From contig CAWFHN010000008.1 in the NCBI GenBank assembly GCA_963815665.1, forward strand, positions 129,441 through 193,440: a stretch of 64,000 nucleotides of DNA, read 5' to 3'. Under the pieces are notes generated by a model. That model saw only the letters and a list, made by a program, of their open reading frames with translations, did no database searches and had not been told where the DNA came from. The position numbers and the translations under genes were made by a program. The stretch is from DASUPK01 sp963815665. Its GTDB lineage: Bacteria; Actinomycetota; Thermoleophilia; Solirubrobacterales; 70-9. Positions 26,549 through 35,403 of this stretch are shown one piece after another; position 1 is the stretch's first letter, and every line of letters begins with the position of its first letter.

Positions 26549-27270
26549 TGCGCTTGCACCTCGATCCGGCCGAAGGTCTCCTTCTGCGTCCAGGTCGCCT
26601 CACCGCGGCGGTAGAGCTCGAGCAGCGCGAACAGGGTCACCGCCTGGGTGAATCGATCCTCGCCACCGAACGTCTCGTCGAAGTCGAGCGACTTGCGAGA
26701 CCGCAGCAGGTCCCGCACGATCGAGAGCCGGCGCTGGAGGGTGACCGTGGTGCGGATGTGCCGGGTATCCGGCTCGGGCGGAATCGTCAGCAGGTCGCCG
26801 AGGGCCACGCCGACGCGATCGGGCTCGTACACCTTGGTCGCGGCGTCCAGGGCGGCCCGCCGGAGCTCGGCGGGCAGAGGCGCCGACCGGTACATGACGC
26901 CACCCTCGCGCTCGAGGCGATCCGAGAGCATCCTGGCCGCCTCGCTGTAGCGGCGGTACTCGAGCATCCGGGCGAGGAGCTCGTCTGCGGCCTCCTGCGG
27001 CCCGAGCTCCTCGTCCCCCTCCTCGCTGGGCAGCAGCAGCCGCGACTTGAGCTCGCAGAGCGCCGCGATCAACACCAGGAACTCGGTGACGGCCTCAAGG
27101 TCCAGGTCCCCCTCCCCGGCGTCGCCCATGTGGTCGATGTAGGCGATCACGATCTCGCCGAGCGGGACCTCCGACAGGGAGATCTCCTCCCGCAGCAACA
27201 CCGCCAGCAGCAGGTCGAAGGGCCCCTGGAAGACATCGAGGTCGAGATCGAGCTCGGAGACCGAGGTCAC
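26545..27270 (-). CDS. scpA: Segregation and condensation protein A
   Basis: The kleisin subunit of SMC-ScpAB (241 residues): FQGPFDLLLAVLLREEISL at the N-terminus, FLVLIAALCELKSRLLLP, and a C-terminal winged helix (VTLFALLELYRRGEATW). First gene of a run scpA-scpB-M14-amidase on the minus strand. Confidence 0.94.
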   Translation of the reverse strand: MTSVSELDLDLDVFQGPFDLLLAVLLREEISLSEVPLGEIVIAYIDHMGDAGEGDLDLEAVTEFLVLIAALCELKSRLLLPSEEGDEELGPQEAADELLARMLEYRRYSEAARMLSDRLEREGGVMYRSAPLPAELRRAALDAATKVYEPDRVGVALGDLLTIPPEPDTRHIRTTVTLQRRLSIVRDLLRSRKSLDFDETFGGEDRFTQAVTLFALLELYRRGEATWTQKETFGRIEVQAQ

Positions 27271-27307
27271 GGGCGAAACAGTAGAGCGCTCACAGGCGTC
27301 TCCCCCC

Positions 27308-27350
27308 GCGGGGCGCTTTATTCGCGATATGGACGACTAAAGCGCCCCGC
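27308..27350 (-). terminator. Long hairpin at the end of trpS, probable terminator
   Basis: A 13-bp perfect stem (27308-27320 pairs with 27338-27350) around a 17-base loop. The trpS stop codon TAG lies inside the stem arm. There is no U-run, so intrinsic termination is plausible but not certain. Confidence 0.55.
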
Positions 27351-28335
27351 GGCGCGGGCCGACGCCGATCGCCGAGCGCACCTCGGCGAGGATGGGCGCC
27401 GCGATGGCCCGGGCCTTCTCCGCGCCGGCGCTGAGCGTCGCCTCGAGCGAAGCCTCGTCGGGGCGGAGCTCCTCGTAGCGCTCGCGAACGGGCGCCAGGT
27501 ACTCGACGACAGCCTCCGCAACGGCGCCCTTGAAGTCGCCGTAGCCCGAACCGTCGAACTCCTTCTCCACCTCGTCCTCGGTGACGCCACGGGACACGGC
27601 CAGGATCTCGATGAGATTCGCGATGCCCTCCTTGCCGTCGCCGCGCTTGACCTCGGATCCCGAGTCGGTGACCGCGCTCTTGATCTTCTTGGTGACGGTC
27701 CTCGGGTCGTCGAGCACCAGGACGGTTCCGGCGTCGGTGCCGCCGGTCGTCGACATCTTGCTGGTGGGTTCCTGCAGGTCCATGATCCGCGCGCCGACCT
27801 CCGGGATGCGCGACTCGGGCACCGTGAGGACCTCGCCGAAGCGCTCGTTGAAGCGGCGAGCGATCTCGCGCATCAGCTCCACGTGCTGTAGCTGGTCGTG
27901 GCCGACCGGCACCTCCTGGCCGCGATACGCGAGGACGTCGGCGGCCATCAGCACCGGATAGAAGAAGAGCCCGGCCGAGACCAGCTCCCGCTGCTTCGCC
28001 GACTTGTCCTTGAACTGGGTCATCCGGTTGAGGTCGCCGTGGGAGGTGACCGCCGCGAGGTACCAGGTGAGCTCGGTGTGCTCGCGGACGTCGGACTGGC
28101 GGAAGAGGATGCAGCGCTCGGGATCGAGTCCCGCGGCGAGCAGGATCGCCGTCGTGTCGTAGACGCTCTCGCGCAGCGTGGCGGGGTCCCAGGGCACGGT
28201 CAGCGCGTGAAGGTCGACGATGCAGTAGATCGCCGGATCGCCGCGATCCTGGCCCTCGACGTACTGCCGAATGGCCCCGATGTAGTTGCCGAGGTGCTTC
28301 TGGCCCGTCGGCTGGATGCCGCTGAAGATGCGCAC
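27337..28335 (-). CDS. trpS: Tryptophanyl-tRNA synthetase
   Basis: Class I synthetase, 332 residues: HLGN for HIGH (residues 14-17), the Trp pocket (GQEVPVGHDQLQHVEL) and KMSTT for KMSKS. All other motifs are normal. The gene stands alone. Confidence 0.96.
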   Translation of the reverse strand: MRIFSGIQPTGQKHLGNYIGAIRQYVEGQDRGDPAIYCIVDLHALTVPWDPATLRESVYDTTAILLAAGLDPERCILFRQSDVREHTELTWYLAAVTSHGDLNRMTQFKDKSAKQRELVSAGLFFYPVLMAADVLAYRGQEVPVGHDQLQHVELMREIARRFNERFGEVLTVPESRIPEVGARIMDLQEPTSKMSTTGGTDAGTVLVLDDPRTVTKKIKSAVTDSGSEVKRGDGKEGIANLIEILAVSRGVTEDEVEKEFDGSGYGDFKGAVAEAVVEYLAPVRERYEELRPDEASLEATLSAGAEKARAIAAPILAEVRSAIGVGPRRGAL

Positions 28336-28397
28336 TAAGGCGCGAGCCTACTGACGGGACGGCTTCGCCATCAGGTCGCGGCCACTGCTGCTGGCGG

Positions 28398-28814
28398 CTA
28401 GCGCCAGGGACCTTCGCCGCTGACCTTCTCCGGCGTCGTCCGGATCACGAAGCCGGCCGGAGGGTTGTCCATCGGCGGGTATTTCACGTCCGGCCCCATG
28501 TAGATGTGAGCGAGCCGCTGCAGCAACTCCGGCGCTCCACCCTCCTGGATCCGAGCGGTTCCCCGGACGACCAGGTACTTGGGGAGCCCGCGTTCGCTCA
28601 CGCCATCTCCCTGGATCGAGATCGCGACCCGCGGATCTCGCTCGACGTTCTTCACCTTCAGGTAGCGGCCGAGGTGCGCGGTGACCAGCTCGTCGCCGTC
28701 GAGGCCGACCCAGACGCAGGTGACCTGGGGCCCGCCGTCGGGATTGAGCGTGACCATGTGGGCCAGGCGATCCGATTCGATCAGCGCCCGCGCCTCTGGA
28801 TGGAGATCGCCCAC
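28398..28814 (-). CDS. PPOX-class F420-dependent oxidoreductase
   Basis: A 138-residue split-barrel flavin/F420-binding protein: MVTLNPDGGPQVTCVWVG, RYLKVKNVERDPRVAISI and a Tyr-rich C-terminus (HIYMGPDVKYPP) are typical of actinobacterial F420 PPOX proteins. Substrate unknown. F420 use is inferred from the subfamily likeness. Confidence 0.82.
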   Translation of the reverse strand: MGDLHPEARALIESDRLAHMVTLNPDGGPQVTCVWVGLDGDELVTAHLGRYLKVKNVERDPRVAISIQGDGVSERGLPKYLVVRGTARIQEGGAPELLQRLAHIYMGPDVKYPPMDNPPAGFVIRTTPEKVSGEGPWR

Positions 28815-28820
28815 CGCAGC

Positions 28821-30551
28821 CTAAGCCGGTTCGGCCACGGGCTCGCGCTCGCGGTCGCCCTCGCGATGTGGTGTCCCGTCCAGATGGTCAGGGCAATGAG
28901 CGCACTCCCCGGCAGTCGTGGCGCCGGGCGCGTCGTACTCGGTCTCGCGGCGCGGGTTGCGCAGTCCGATTCCGGCGATCACGCCGCCGACGATCATCAG
29001 GAAGCCGCCCACCGCAACACCCTCGTGGAAGGCCTGTGTCGAGGCATCCGTGACCGCATTGTCGACCGTGCCCGCCTCCACCGCGGCAAGGTCCGCCGTG
29101 TCGGCCGCGCCGAGGGGCTTGTCCTTGGCGTCGCTGACCGCATGCTGAGCCTGCGGCGAGAGCTGCTTGCCGGCCAGATTGGAGTCGATCGTGGAGGTGA
29201 ACTTGCCGGCGATCAGCGCGCCGAGAATCGCGATGGCCAGCAGGCCGGCGACCCGGGAGACGCCGTTGTTGATCCCGGACGCGATCCCGACGTGGCGCTC
29301 CGCCACGGAGTTGAGGGCGGTCGCGGTCAGCGGCGCGACTGTGGCGGAGAGGCCGAGCCCGAAGACCAGGATCGCCGGTAGGACCTCGGTGAGGTAGTTG
29401 GGGTCGGAGTGAACCCGCATCAGCATGATCAGCCCGATCCCGCCGATGATCGGCCCGATGGTCATCGGAACGCGCGGGCCGATTCCCGTCGACATCTTCC
29501 CGAACCACGGGGAGAGGATGAACATCACCACCGAGACCGGCGTGGTCGCCAGGCCGGCGCCGATCGGCGAGTACCCGGCGGTCTGCTGGAGGAAGAGGGT
29601 GATGAAGAAGAACGCTCCGAACAGGCCCGCGTAGACGACCAATGTCTCGATGTTGGTGATCGCGAAGTTCCGGACCCGGAACAGGCTGAGGTCGAGCATG
29701 GCGTGGCGATAGCGGCCTTCCCAGACCACGAAGAGGGCGAAGATCACCAGGCCGGCGATCAGGGACACGTAGACCATCGGATCGCCCCAGCCGTGGGCGG
29801 GCTGCTGGATCAGGGCGAACACGGGCAGGCCCAGGCCCACCGCGGAGAGAGCGATCCCGAGCCAGTCGATATGCCGGTCCGCGTCCGCGTCGACGGTCTC
29901 CCGGATGCAGCGGTGGGCGATCCACATCGTCACCAGGATCAGCGGCACGTTGACGAGGAAGATCGCGCGCCACGAGAATACCTCGATCAAGGCGCCGCCC
30001 CCGACGGGCCCGATCACGGTCGCGATCCCCGTCCATGCCGTCCAGGTCCCGACGGCCTTTCCGCGCTCCGCGCCCTCGAAGGCAGCGGCGAGGATCGCCA
30101 ATGACCCCGGGACGAGCAGGGCTCCCGCGAACCCCTGCAGGGCGCGCGAAGCGATCAGGATCGAGCTGCTCGGCGCGATGCCGCAGAGGATCGAGGTGGC
30201 TCCGAACAACCCCAGCCCCAGGATGAAGATCCGCCGCCGGCCGAACTGGTCACCGAGTGAGCCTCCGACCAGAAGCAGGGCGACCAGCCCGAGCAGGTAG
30301 GCCTCGACGACCCACTGCTGGTCCGCCAGGCCGGTGCCCAGGTCGTCGCTGACGGCCGGGAGGGCGACGTTCACAACCGTCGCGTCGAGAAAGACGACGA
30401 CGGACCCCAGGATCGTCGCGATGATCGTGAAGCGCAGTCGTCGGCGCTCGTCGGACAAGGCCACCGAGTCTACGGAGGACGCGCCTTCGTCCTCGCTGTG
30501 CACTTGCAGCGGCGGCCTCGAAGCGAGAGACTCAGCGCTCGATGCGGGCAC
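28821..30551 (-). CDS. DHA2-type (EmrB/QacA) 14-helix MFS drug exporter
   Basis: A ~576-residue major facilitator with motif A (GGSLGDQFGRRRIF), motif C region (GTWTAWTGIATVIGPVGGG) and VVFLDATVVNVALP at helix 1, typical of EmrB/QacA proton-driven multidrug pumps. A large loop at residues ~455-500 precedes the last helix. The ATG at 30551 overlaps the divergent deacetylase start by ten bases; a GTG start near SVALSDERRR, about 28 residues on, is as likely. Confidence 0.88.
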   Translation of the reverse strand: MPASSAESLASRPPLQVHSEDEGASSVDSVALSDERRRLRFTIIATILGSVVVFLDATVVNVALPAVSDDLGTGLADQQWVVEAYLLGLVALLLVGGSLGDQFGRRRIFILGLGLFGATSILCGIAPSSSILIASRALQGFAGALLVPGSLAILAAAFEGAERGKAVGTWTAWTGIATVIGPVGGGALIEVFSWRAIFLVNVPLILVTMWIAHRCIRETVDADADRHIDWLGIALSAVGLGLPVFALIQQPAHGWGDPMVYVSLIAGLVIFALFVVWEGRYRHAMLDLSLFRVRNFAITNIETLVVYAGLFGAFFFITLFLQQTAGYSPIGAGLATTPVSVVMFILSPWFGKMSTGIGPRVPMTIGPIIGGIGLIMLMRVHSDPNYLTEVLPAILVFGLGLSATVAPLTATALNSVAERHVGIASGINNGVSRVAGLLAIAILGALIAGKFTSTIDSNLAGKQLSPQAQHAVSDAKDKPLGAADTADLAAVEAGTVDNAVTDASTQAFHEGVAVGGFLMIVGGVIAGIGLRNPRRETEYDAPGATTAGECAHCPDHLDGTPHREGDREREPVAEPA

Positions 30552-31294
30552 GGGCCATCTTCATCGCGCTGGCGGCTGCGACGCTTGCAGCCGTTCCGGG
30601 CGGCAGCGCCGCCGCGCGGCGTCCCGCTGCGCAACGGGCCCGGCCGGCCGGCAAGCCGACCCTGCCGATGGGCTGCACTCACGGCGGCTCCCCGTTCGTC
30701 ACCCATGGGCCCCAGGGCCGCAAGCGAATCGCGATCGGCTTCGACGACGGCCCGAGCGACTACACCCCGCGAGTCCTGCGGGTGCTCCGGAGGTTCAACT
30801 CGCACGCCACCTTCTTCGAGATCGGCCAGGAGACCGGGGGACGGCACGCGATCATGAAGAAGATCCTGGCGCAGGGAAACGAGATCGGCAACCACTCGCT
30901 GCACCACGAAGTCGATCCCTCCTCCGGGTCGCTGCACGGGACCGACCGCCTGATCCGGCGCGCCACGGGCTTCCGCCCCTGCGATTTCCGCCCCCCGGAC
31001 GGATCGGTCAACAGCGGCCTGATCTCACGCGCCCACGCCCAGCACCTCGTCACGGTCAATTGGAACGTCGACCCGAGGGACTGGGCGACTCCCGGCGTCG
31101 GGGCGATCACCTCCAACGTGATCGCCAACGCCCGCAACGGGTCGATCGTGGTGATGCACGATGGGGGCGGAAACCGCAGCGAGACGATCGCGGCCCTGCC
31201 GGCGATCCTCTCCCACTTCCGCCACCGCGGCTACAAGTTCGTCACCGTGGCCGAGCTCTTGGGCCACAAGTTCCTTTACCCAAAGACGCCCTAG
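30542..31294 (+). CDS. Secreted polysaccharide deacetylase (NodB homology)
   Basis: A 250-residue protein with signal peptide (MRARAIFIALAAATLAAVPG) and the five NodB motifs: GFDDGPSDYT (catalytic Asp, metal Asp), HSLHHEV (metal His), RPPDGSVN, DPRDW and IVVMHDGGG. It removes acetyl groups from a cell-wall or capsular glycan outside the cell. Transcribed divergently from the drug exporter. Confidence 0.9.
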   Translation: MRARAIFIALAAATLAAVPGGSAAARRPAAQRARPAGKPTLPMGCTHGGSPFVTHGPQGRKRIAIGFDDGPSDYTPRVLRVLRRFNSHATFFEIGQETGGRHAIMKKILAQGNEIGNHSLHHEVDPSSGSLHGTDRLIRRATGFRPCDFRPPDGSVNSGLISRAHAQHLVTVNWNVDPRDWATPGVGAITSNVIANARNGSIVVMHDGGGNRSETIAALPAILSHFRHRGYKFVTVAELLGHKFLYPKTP

Positions 31295-32082
31295 GGCTCC
31301 GGCGGCTCCCGCAGCTGGTGCGCCGGCGTGAAGAAGTTGCGGCGGGCCAGCGTGATCGACATCAGGGCGGCGATGGAGACCGCGCCCAGGAGGACGTAGA
31401 GCAGGATCAGCTGGAGGCGCACGGCGTCGGTCGGGTTCGCGCCCGCCAGCAACATCCCCACCATCGTCCCCGGGAAGAAGATCAAGCCGGTCGTCTTGGT
31501 CGAGTCGACCAGGGTGATCATTCCCGAGCGCAGGCTCCGCCGGACCAGCGGGGTGACGGCCTGTGAGGAGGTGGCGCCGAGGGCGAGCGTCGCCTCGATC
31601 TTCCGCGCCTGCTCGTGGACGTCCTCGCCCAGCCGGTTGAGCGCGACCGCCGCGGACGTCATCGAGTTCCCGATGACCATCCCGCCGACCGGGACCAGGT
31701 ACCGGGGCGTGGCCGGGAAGATGCCGAGAGCGATCACCAGGCCGAGCGTGGCGGCGGCCGCCACGGCGAGCGACACCAGAAGCGGCCAGAAGGCGTTGGG
31801 CACCCGGCTCGCGCGATGACGGGCGGTGAAGGCCCCGAAAACGACCATCACCGTGATCAGGGCCAGGACGAGGAGCGCCGAATCCTGGTCGAAGATCAGG
31901 GTGATCACGTAGCCGATCGCGGTCAGCTGGATCAACGACCGGACGACGGCGATCCCGATGTCCTCCTCGAGGCCGGCATGCCAGGCGCGCGAGGCGATCG
32001 CGGCGATCGCGACCAGCGCCAGGGCGGCGCCGACCTCCCCCACCGTGACGTGAATCGACGAGGCGGCGAGCGGCACCGTCAC
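31291..32082 (-). CDS. fetB: Iron-export ABC transporter permease FetB-like (UPF0014)
   Basis: A 263-residue membrane protein with 6-7 helices. It carries UPF0014 family motifs: RSLIQLTAIGYVITLIF, PVGGMVIGNSMTSAAVALNR and the ATPase-contact region TLALGATSSQAVTPLVRRSL. E. coli FetAB exports iron and protects from peroxide. The GTG start at 32082 overlaps the fetA stop by four bases. Its frame continues upstream through fetA, which produces a spurious long frame. Confidence 0.88.
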   Translation of the reverse strand: MTVPLAASSIHVTVGEVGAALALVAIAAIASRAWHAGLEEDIGIAVVRSLIQLTAIGYVITLIFDQDSALLVLALITVMVVFGAFTARHRASRVPNAFWPLLVSLAVAAAATLGLVIALGIFPATPRYLVPVGGMVIGNSMTSAAVALNRLGEDVHEQARKIEATLALGATSSQAVTPLVRRSLRSGMITLVDSTKTTGLIFFPGTMVGMLLAGANPTDAVRLQLILLYVLLGAVSIAALMSITLARRNFFTPAHQLREPPEP

Positions 32083-32783
32083 GACGCGTCCTTCGCGGCC
32101 GCGACGGCGGGCTCGGCCAGGATCTCGTCCGCCGGTCCGTGGGCGGTCACCAGACCCTCCTCGATCCGGACGACGTAGTCCGCGAGCCGCCGCGCCTGCG
32201 CCATGTCGTGGGTCACCACCACGACCGAGATCGCCGTTCGGGCCCGCAGGCCTCCCAGGGTGGCCTCGACCGCGTCCCGGGCCGACTGATCGAGAGCGGA
32301 GGTGGGCTCGTCCAGCAGCAGGACCCGGGGCTGGAGGGCCAGCGCCCGCGCCAGCATCACCCGCTGCTGCTCCCCCACGGAGAGCCTGGAGGAATCGCGG
32401 TCCTCGAACGCGGGATCGAGCCCGGCAAGCTCGAGGCACCGGCGGGCGTCGAAGCTGTGGCCGGCGAGCCGTGGCCCGTAGGCGACGTTGTCGTGGACGC
32501 TGCCCTCGATCAACGCCGGGAGCTGGGGCACCAGGCTCACCTCGCGACGAAGCTCCAGCGGGTCGCGATCCCGCACGTCCGTGCCCTCGTAGACGACTCG
32601 CCCCGAGTCCGGGTCCGCCAGCCGGTTGAGGAGCCGCAGGAGCGTCGACTTGCCGCTCCCGGAAGGCCCGACGACCGAGCTGGCGCCGACCGGCAGGCGA
32701 ACGGATACGTCCTGGAGCACCAGGTTCCCTCCACGCGAATAGCTGACGTCCTCCAGTTCGATATCGGAATCCGTCTGTGGTGA
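32079..32783 (-). CDS. fetA: Iron-export ABC transporter ATPase FetA-like, start lost at the contig switch
   Basis: An ABC ATPase with Walker A GPSGSGKST, signature LSVGEQQRVMLARAL, Walker B VLLLDEPTSALD and the H-loop VVVTHD. The frame reads IELEDVSYSRGGNLVLQDVSV at the N-terminus, as in family members, but runs back through ACG, CAG, CCA and TCA to an in-frame TGA (about 32,785) without ATG or GTG. An internal ATG (32720) would drop the first beta strands. The first few codons are therefore missing, exactly where base composition and gene style change. Confidence 0.85.
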   Translation of the reverse strand, partial: SPQTDSDIELEDVSYSRGGNLVLQDVSVRLPVGASSVVGPSGSGKSTLLRLLNRLADPDSGRVVYEGTDVRDRDPLELRREVSLVPQLPALIEGSVHDNVAYGPRLAGHSFDARRCLELAGLDPAFEDRDSSRLSVGEQQRVMLARALALQPRVLLLDEPTSALDQSARDAVEATLGGLRARTAISVVVVTHDMAQARRLADYVVRIEEGLVTAHGPADEILAEPAVAAAKDAS

Positions 32784-33583
32784 GACGGCCGGTCATGGTC
32801 AGCCCAGGTGCCTGTTCACCCGAATGTATTGCCCGATTTGGGTCTCCCGACCAAGCGCCAAAATCGCGGGCGGTTCATTATACATCGCCAATCTGAGCGA
32901 AGGCTGGGAACCCAAGCCTCGCCCGTCGGAGAGATAATCCGTCGCAGTCAGCTAAGCGGAGCCATCCATTTTGGGCTGTTGAACCCGTTGTTGGTAACCA
33001 TGAACCTTTTCAGCATTGACCTCAGCCGGGTGTCTCAATTATCCGTGCCGCACCCCACTTTTCAGCATTGCGCAACGACTTTCGCTGGTCCTAGGAACAC
33101 GGCACCGTTCATGGGAGCACTCTGAAGCGTTGCGCTCCGAAGGCAAAGGTCAGAGGTTCGAAATTCCCTCGGGCGCGCCATGGTAGCAATGACTTAGCCG
33201 ATTTCGGCAAATCGGAAACGCCTACGGGTAAGCAATGGGTAAGCACCGCAGCGGAAAAATGGGCCAAGAAACCTGTCGGTTTGCTGTCTCGGATACTGGC
33301 GTGCGGAGATCGGATACTCGTTCTTGGTTCGGATAACGCCGACGCTCTCCGACATGCTGGAACCGGATCGTAAGTGTCACGAAGTCCCGCTCCCAGCGCT
33401 CTCACGTTCCGTTATCCCGGCCGAGAGAGGTTGAATCCAATGACATGCGAACGCCGGCTCAGCGCATGCGTCCGAGATCGCCCTCCACCTGATAGACTAC
33501 GACTCAGAATCAAAACATCGCACCTCTTTGGACTTAGTATCCAAATCAGGAACTTATACGGTAGGCTAAATGCTCGCAAAGGC
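32784..33583. other. Gene-poor spacer after the switch point; holds only a tRNA remnant
   Basis: From 32,784 the sequence loses the dense actinobacterial coding. Short open frames here (for example 32808-33125) have no recognisable motifs. A 9-base direct repeat, GGGTAAGCA, lies at 33226-33234 and 33237-33245. Besides the tRNA remnant I see nothing functional. Confidence 0.5.
33130..33180 (+). other. 3' half of a tRNA gene, possible attachment-site remnant
   Basis: The stretch has an anticodon-arm-like TTGCG-CTCCGAA-GGCAA (CCG anticodon, Arg-like), variable loop AGGTC, T-arm AGAGG-TTCGAAA and the end GGGCGCGCCA with encoded CCA. The 5' half that should pair with the acceptor strand is absent upstream, and the 3' side of the T-stem is altered. 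3' tRNA fragments of this sort are left where integrative elements recombine with tRNA genes. Four integrase/TraG remnants lie further along. Confidence 0.5.
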
Positions 33584-34468
33584 TTATGCCGCAGATTCCG
33601 GTCGGATCAACATTTCGTAGGTGATGGGTTTGGTTATAAGGCCGATGGAGAGTAGCGAGCGGAAGGCGGCGTGACGCGTGCGACGGCGGTTAAATCGGAA
33701 GGCGAATTCGTCGAGATAGCTTTGGAGATGTTTCCTTCGCAGGCCGTGGTAGACGCCGAGCGCCCAGGTCTTCAAGTTGGAGAAGACGCGATGGATCCAC
33801 GGCAGCACGATATGGGCGGCCATGTTGCCAACGACATGGGGATCGTGGGCGACGTTGGGCGCGCCTGGATAGGCTGCCCATCCGTCGGTTTTGATGGTTG
33901 CGCCTTGAGCCAGGTTGGCGGCGACAAAACCGTGCAGCGAGGCGGCGGAGAAGTCCTCGATTGTTGCGAGGCGAATGCGGCCGGACGCGCCGTCGGCGAC
34001 TTCGATCGCGCCGGCGACGAGCATTTTGCTCTGGGACGAGCGCCCGCCGCCACCCCTGATCGGATCGTCCTTGGCGCGCAAGGGGATTTCTGTCTCGTCG
34101 ATCTCGGCGATCCCAGCCAGGAGCGCGCGGGCAGGCGCGACCATGGCCCGCCGCAGCTTGGCGCACAACAGCCAAGCCGACTTATAGGAGCCCAGCGGGA
34201 GCAGCCTCTGCAATTGCAGCGCTGAAATTCCGTTGGAGTGGGTGGCCATCAGATAGGCGGCCCAGAACCAGACGGTCAGAGGAAGCTTCGAGCCGTGCAT
34301 GATCGTCCCCGCCGTGACGGAGGTTTGCCTGCCGCAGGCCGCGCATTCGTAGGTGAAAGCCTTTCCCCCGTGCGGCCAGGCCTTGTCGTGATCGCAGGCC
34401 GGGCAGCGAAAGCCCGTGGGCCAACGCGCCTCGAACAGCCACGCCGCGCATTTGCGAGAGCCCTGGCC
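33584..34468 (-). CDS. IS1595-family (ISXO2-like) transposase, 5' end truncated
   Basis: The N-terminal zinc ribbon (CPACDHDKAW..., CAACGRQTSV) is followed by the DDE-type ISXO2 core: SKLPLTVWFWAAYLMAT, the acidic DETEIPL, IKTDGWAAY, HRVFSNLKTWALGVYHG and a C-terminal YLDEFAFRFNRR. These are diagnostic of IS1595 elements. The open frame begins after an in-frame TGA at 34,469-34,471 with no start codon before the zinc ribbon; the longest ATG-initiated product is 238 residues (from 34300). The first ~25 residues of a full transposase are missing, so it is probably inactive. Confidence 0.85.
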   Translation of the reverse strand, partial: GQGSRKCAAWLFEARWPTGFRCPACDHDKAWPHGGKAFTYECAACGRQTSVTAGTIMHGSKLPLTVWFWAAYLMATHSNGISALQLQRLLPLGSYKSAWLLCAKLRRAMVAPARALLAGIAEIDETEIPLRAKDDPIRGGGGRSSQSKMLVAGAIEVADGASGRIRLATIEDFSAASLHGFVAANLAQGATIKTDGWAAYPGAPNVAHDPHVVGNMAAHIVLPWIHRVFSNLKTWALGVYHGLRRKHLQSYLDEFAFRFNRRRTRHAAFRSLLSIGLITKPITYEMLIRPESAA

Positions 34469-34569
34469 TCATGCGGGTACGACGGAGATTATCCGGCGCG
34501 ACGACTTGGGCCACAAGAACGTCGACCGGGATTAGCGGGGCCTCCGAGGTGAAGCCGCGGCAGCCGCCT

Positions 34570-34776
34570 TCAACGAACTTGTGAATCGGGCCTACGAAAT
34601 ATGGTGACATGCGGCGCGCTGTGGCATAAGAACAAATAGTGGCGAAGTTTCTTGGCGCGGATGGGCGGCAGCCCGGAAACGGAGATCGCCTCGTCCTGCG
34701 GCAGCTGCATCACCTCGCCCGGCGTAAGTAGCGGCCGAGCGCACCGTGTTGCCCAATCGGAGTTTGACCGCCGCAC
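34570..34776 (-). pseudogene. traG: C-terminal fragment of a TraG/VirD4 conjugal coupling protein
   Basis: The reading frame contains ARPLLTPGEVMQLP, VSGLPPIRAKKLRHY, the well conserved end of the TraG/VirD4 ATPase family that brings DNA to a type IV secretion channel. Only about 50 residues match; the ATPase body is absent and the tail is unrelated. It shows that a conjugative element once lay here. Confidence 0.65.
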
Positions 34777-34816
34777 CCTTTAGCGTTTGACCAGCAGCGG
34801 TATTAGAAAGCAGCCA

Positions 34817-34975
34817 TCAGATCATCCGTGCGGTCAAAAGACCGCCTACGATAACCTTCCGCGCCATGCTTTGCGATCGTTCGGAACGAATGGTCGTGAT
34901 CGCCGGAATGCGCAATCGGATGTGGGCCGCCAGATCGGTGAGCCACGCCCGCGGATCGACATCGTTGAGCGCGCC
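34817..34975 (-). pseudogene. Probable C-terminal remnant of an IS66 TnpC transposase
   Basis: The frame starts with ALNDVDPRAWLTDLAAHI, which matches the end of IS66 transposases (LNDVDPxAWLxDVLxR). The following residues diverge. No other part of IS66 (TnpA, TnpB or the DDE core) is present, so this is a short relic. Confidence 0.45.
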
Positions 34976-34989
34976 GCGTGAAGCGTGTA

Positions 34990-35403
34990 TTATCTGGCAG
35001 GAAGCAACACGAACGGCCCGCTGGTGCCATTCGGCTCTCCCGCTGGGTCATTTTGCACTGCCCAGATCGTTCCCACTATTACAGGGCTGGTACCACCAGG
35101 GACAAAATACCCTCTAAGCAAATTTTCAGAGACACGACCATCTCTGTTCGTCAGCTTGCCTGTCAGCTGGACCCCTTCCGGCATCCCCGCGGTAGCAGAC
35201 GTGATTGAGCCGCTGACGGTGAACACGAGTTCAGGCACGGGCGCGTCTGGCGGGAGCGGGATTGCAAGTTTGCCGTCCACCTTCCCCGTCGCGTCGGTCG
35301 TAACAGACAATTTCCCCGGTGATGACCACGGCAATAGGGGCGATGGGGGGGCAGCGGAATGACGAAAACTTTGATAAACCCAAGTTCCATTCAACTCCGG
35401 CAC
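34990..35403 (-). CDS. Small beta-rich protein of unknown function
   Basis: A 137-residue protein starting at GTG 35403, seven bases after AGGAG, which supports a real start. It is polar and rich in alternating hydrophobic/polar residues (GTWVYQSFRHS, GKLTNRDGRVSENLLRGYF, SPVIVGTIWAVQ), as in a small beta barrel. No signal peptide and no catalytic motif is seen. I do not recognise the family. Confidence 0.55.
   Translation of the reverse strand: MPELNGTWVYQSFRHSAAPPSPLLPWSSPGKLSVTTDATGKVDGKLAIPLPPDAPVPELVFTVSGSITSATAGMPEGVQLTGKLTNRDGRVSENLLRGYFVPGGTSPVIVGTIWAVQNDPAGEPNGTSGPFVLLPAR

Noticed and set aside
31291..32796. A 501-residue frame spanning fetB and fetA
   Set aside because: The first half is fetA read in the wrong frame (Pro/Arg/Gly-rich); only its fetB part has family likeness.
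33226..33245. Direct repeat GGGTAAGCA as start of a CRISPR array or att core
   Set aside because: Only two 9-base copies, two bases apart; no spacer structure, no cas genes.
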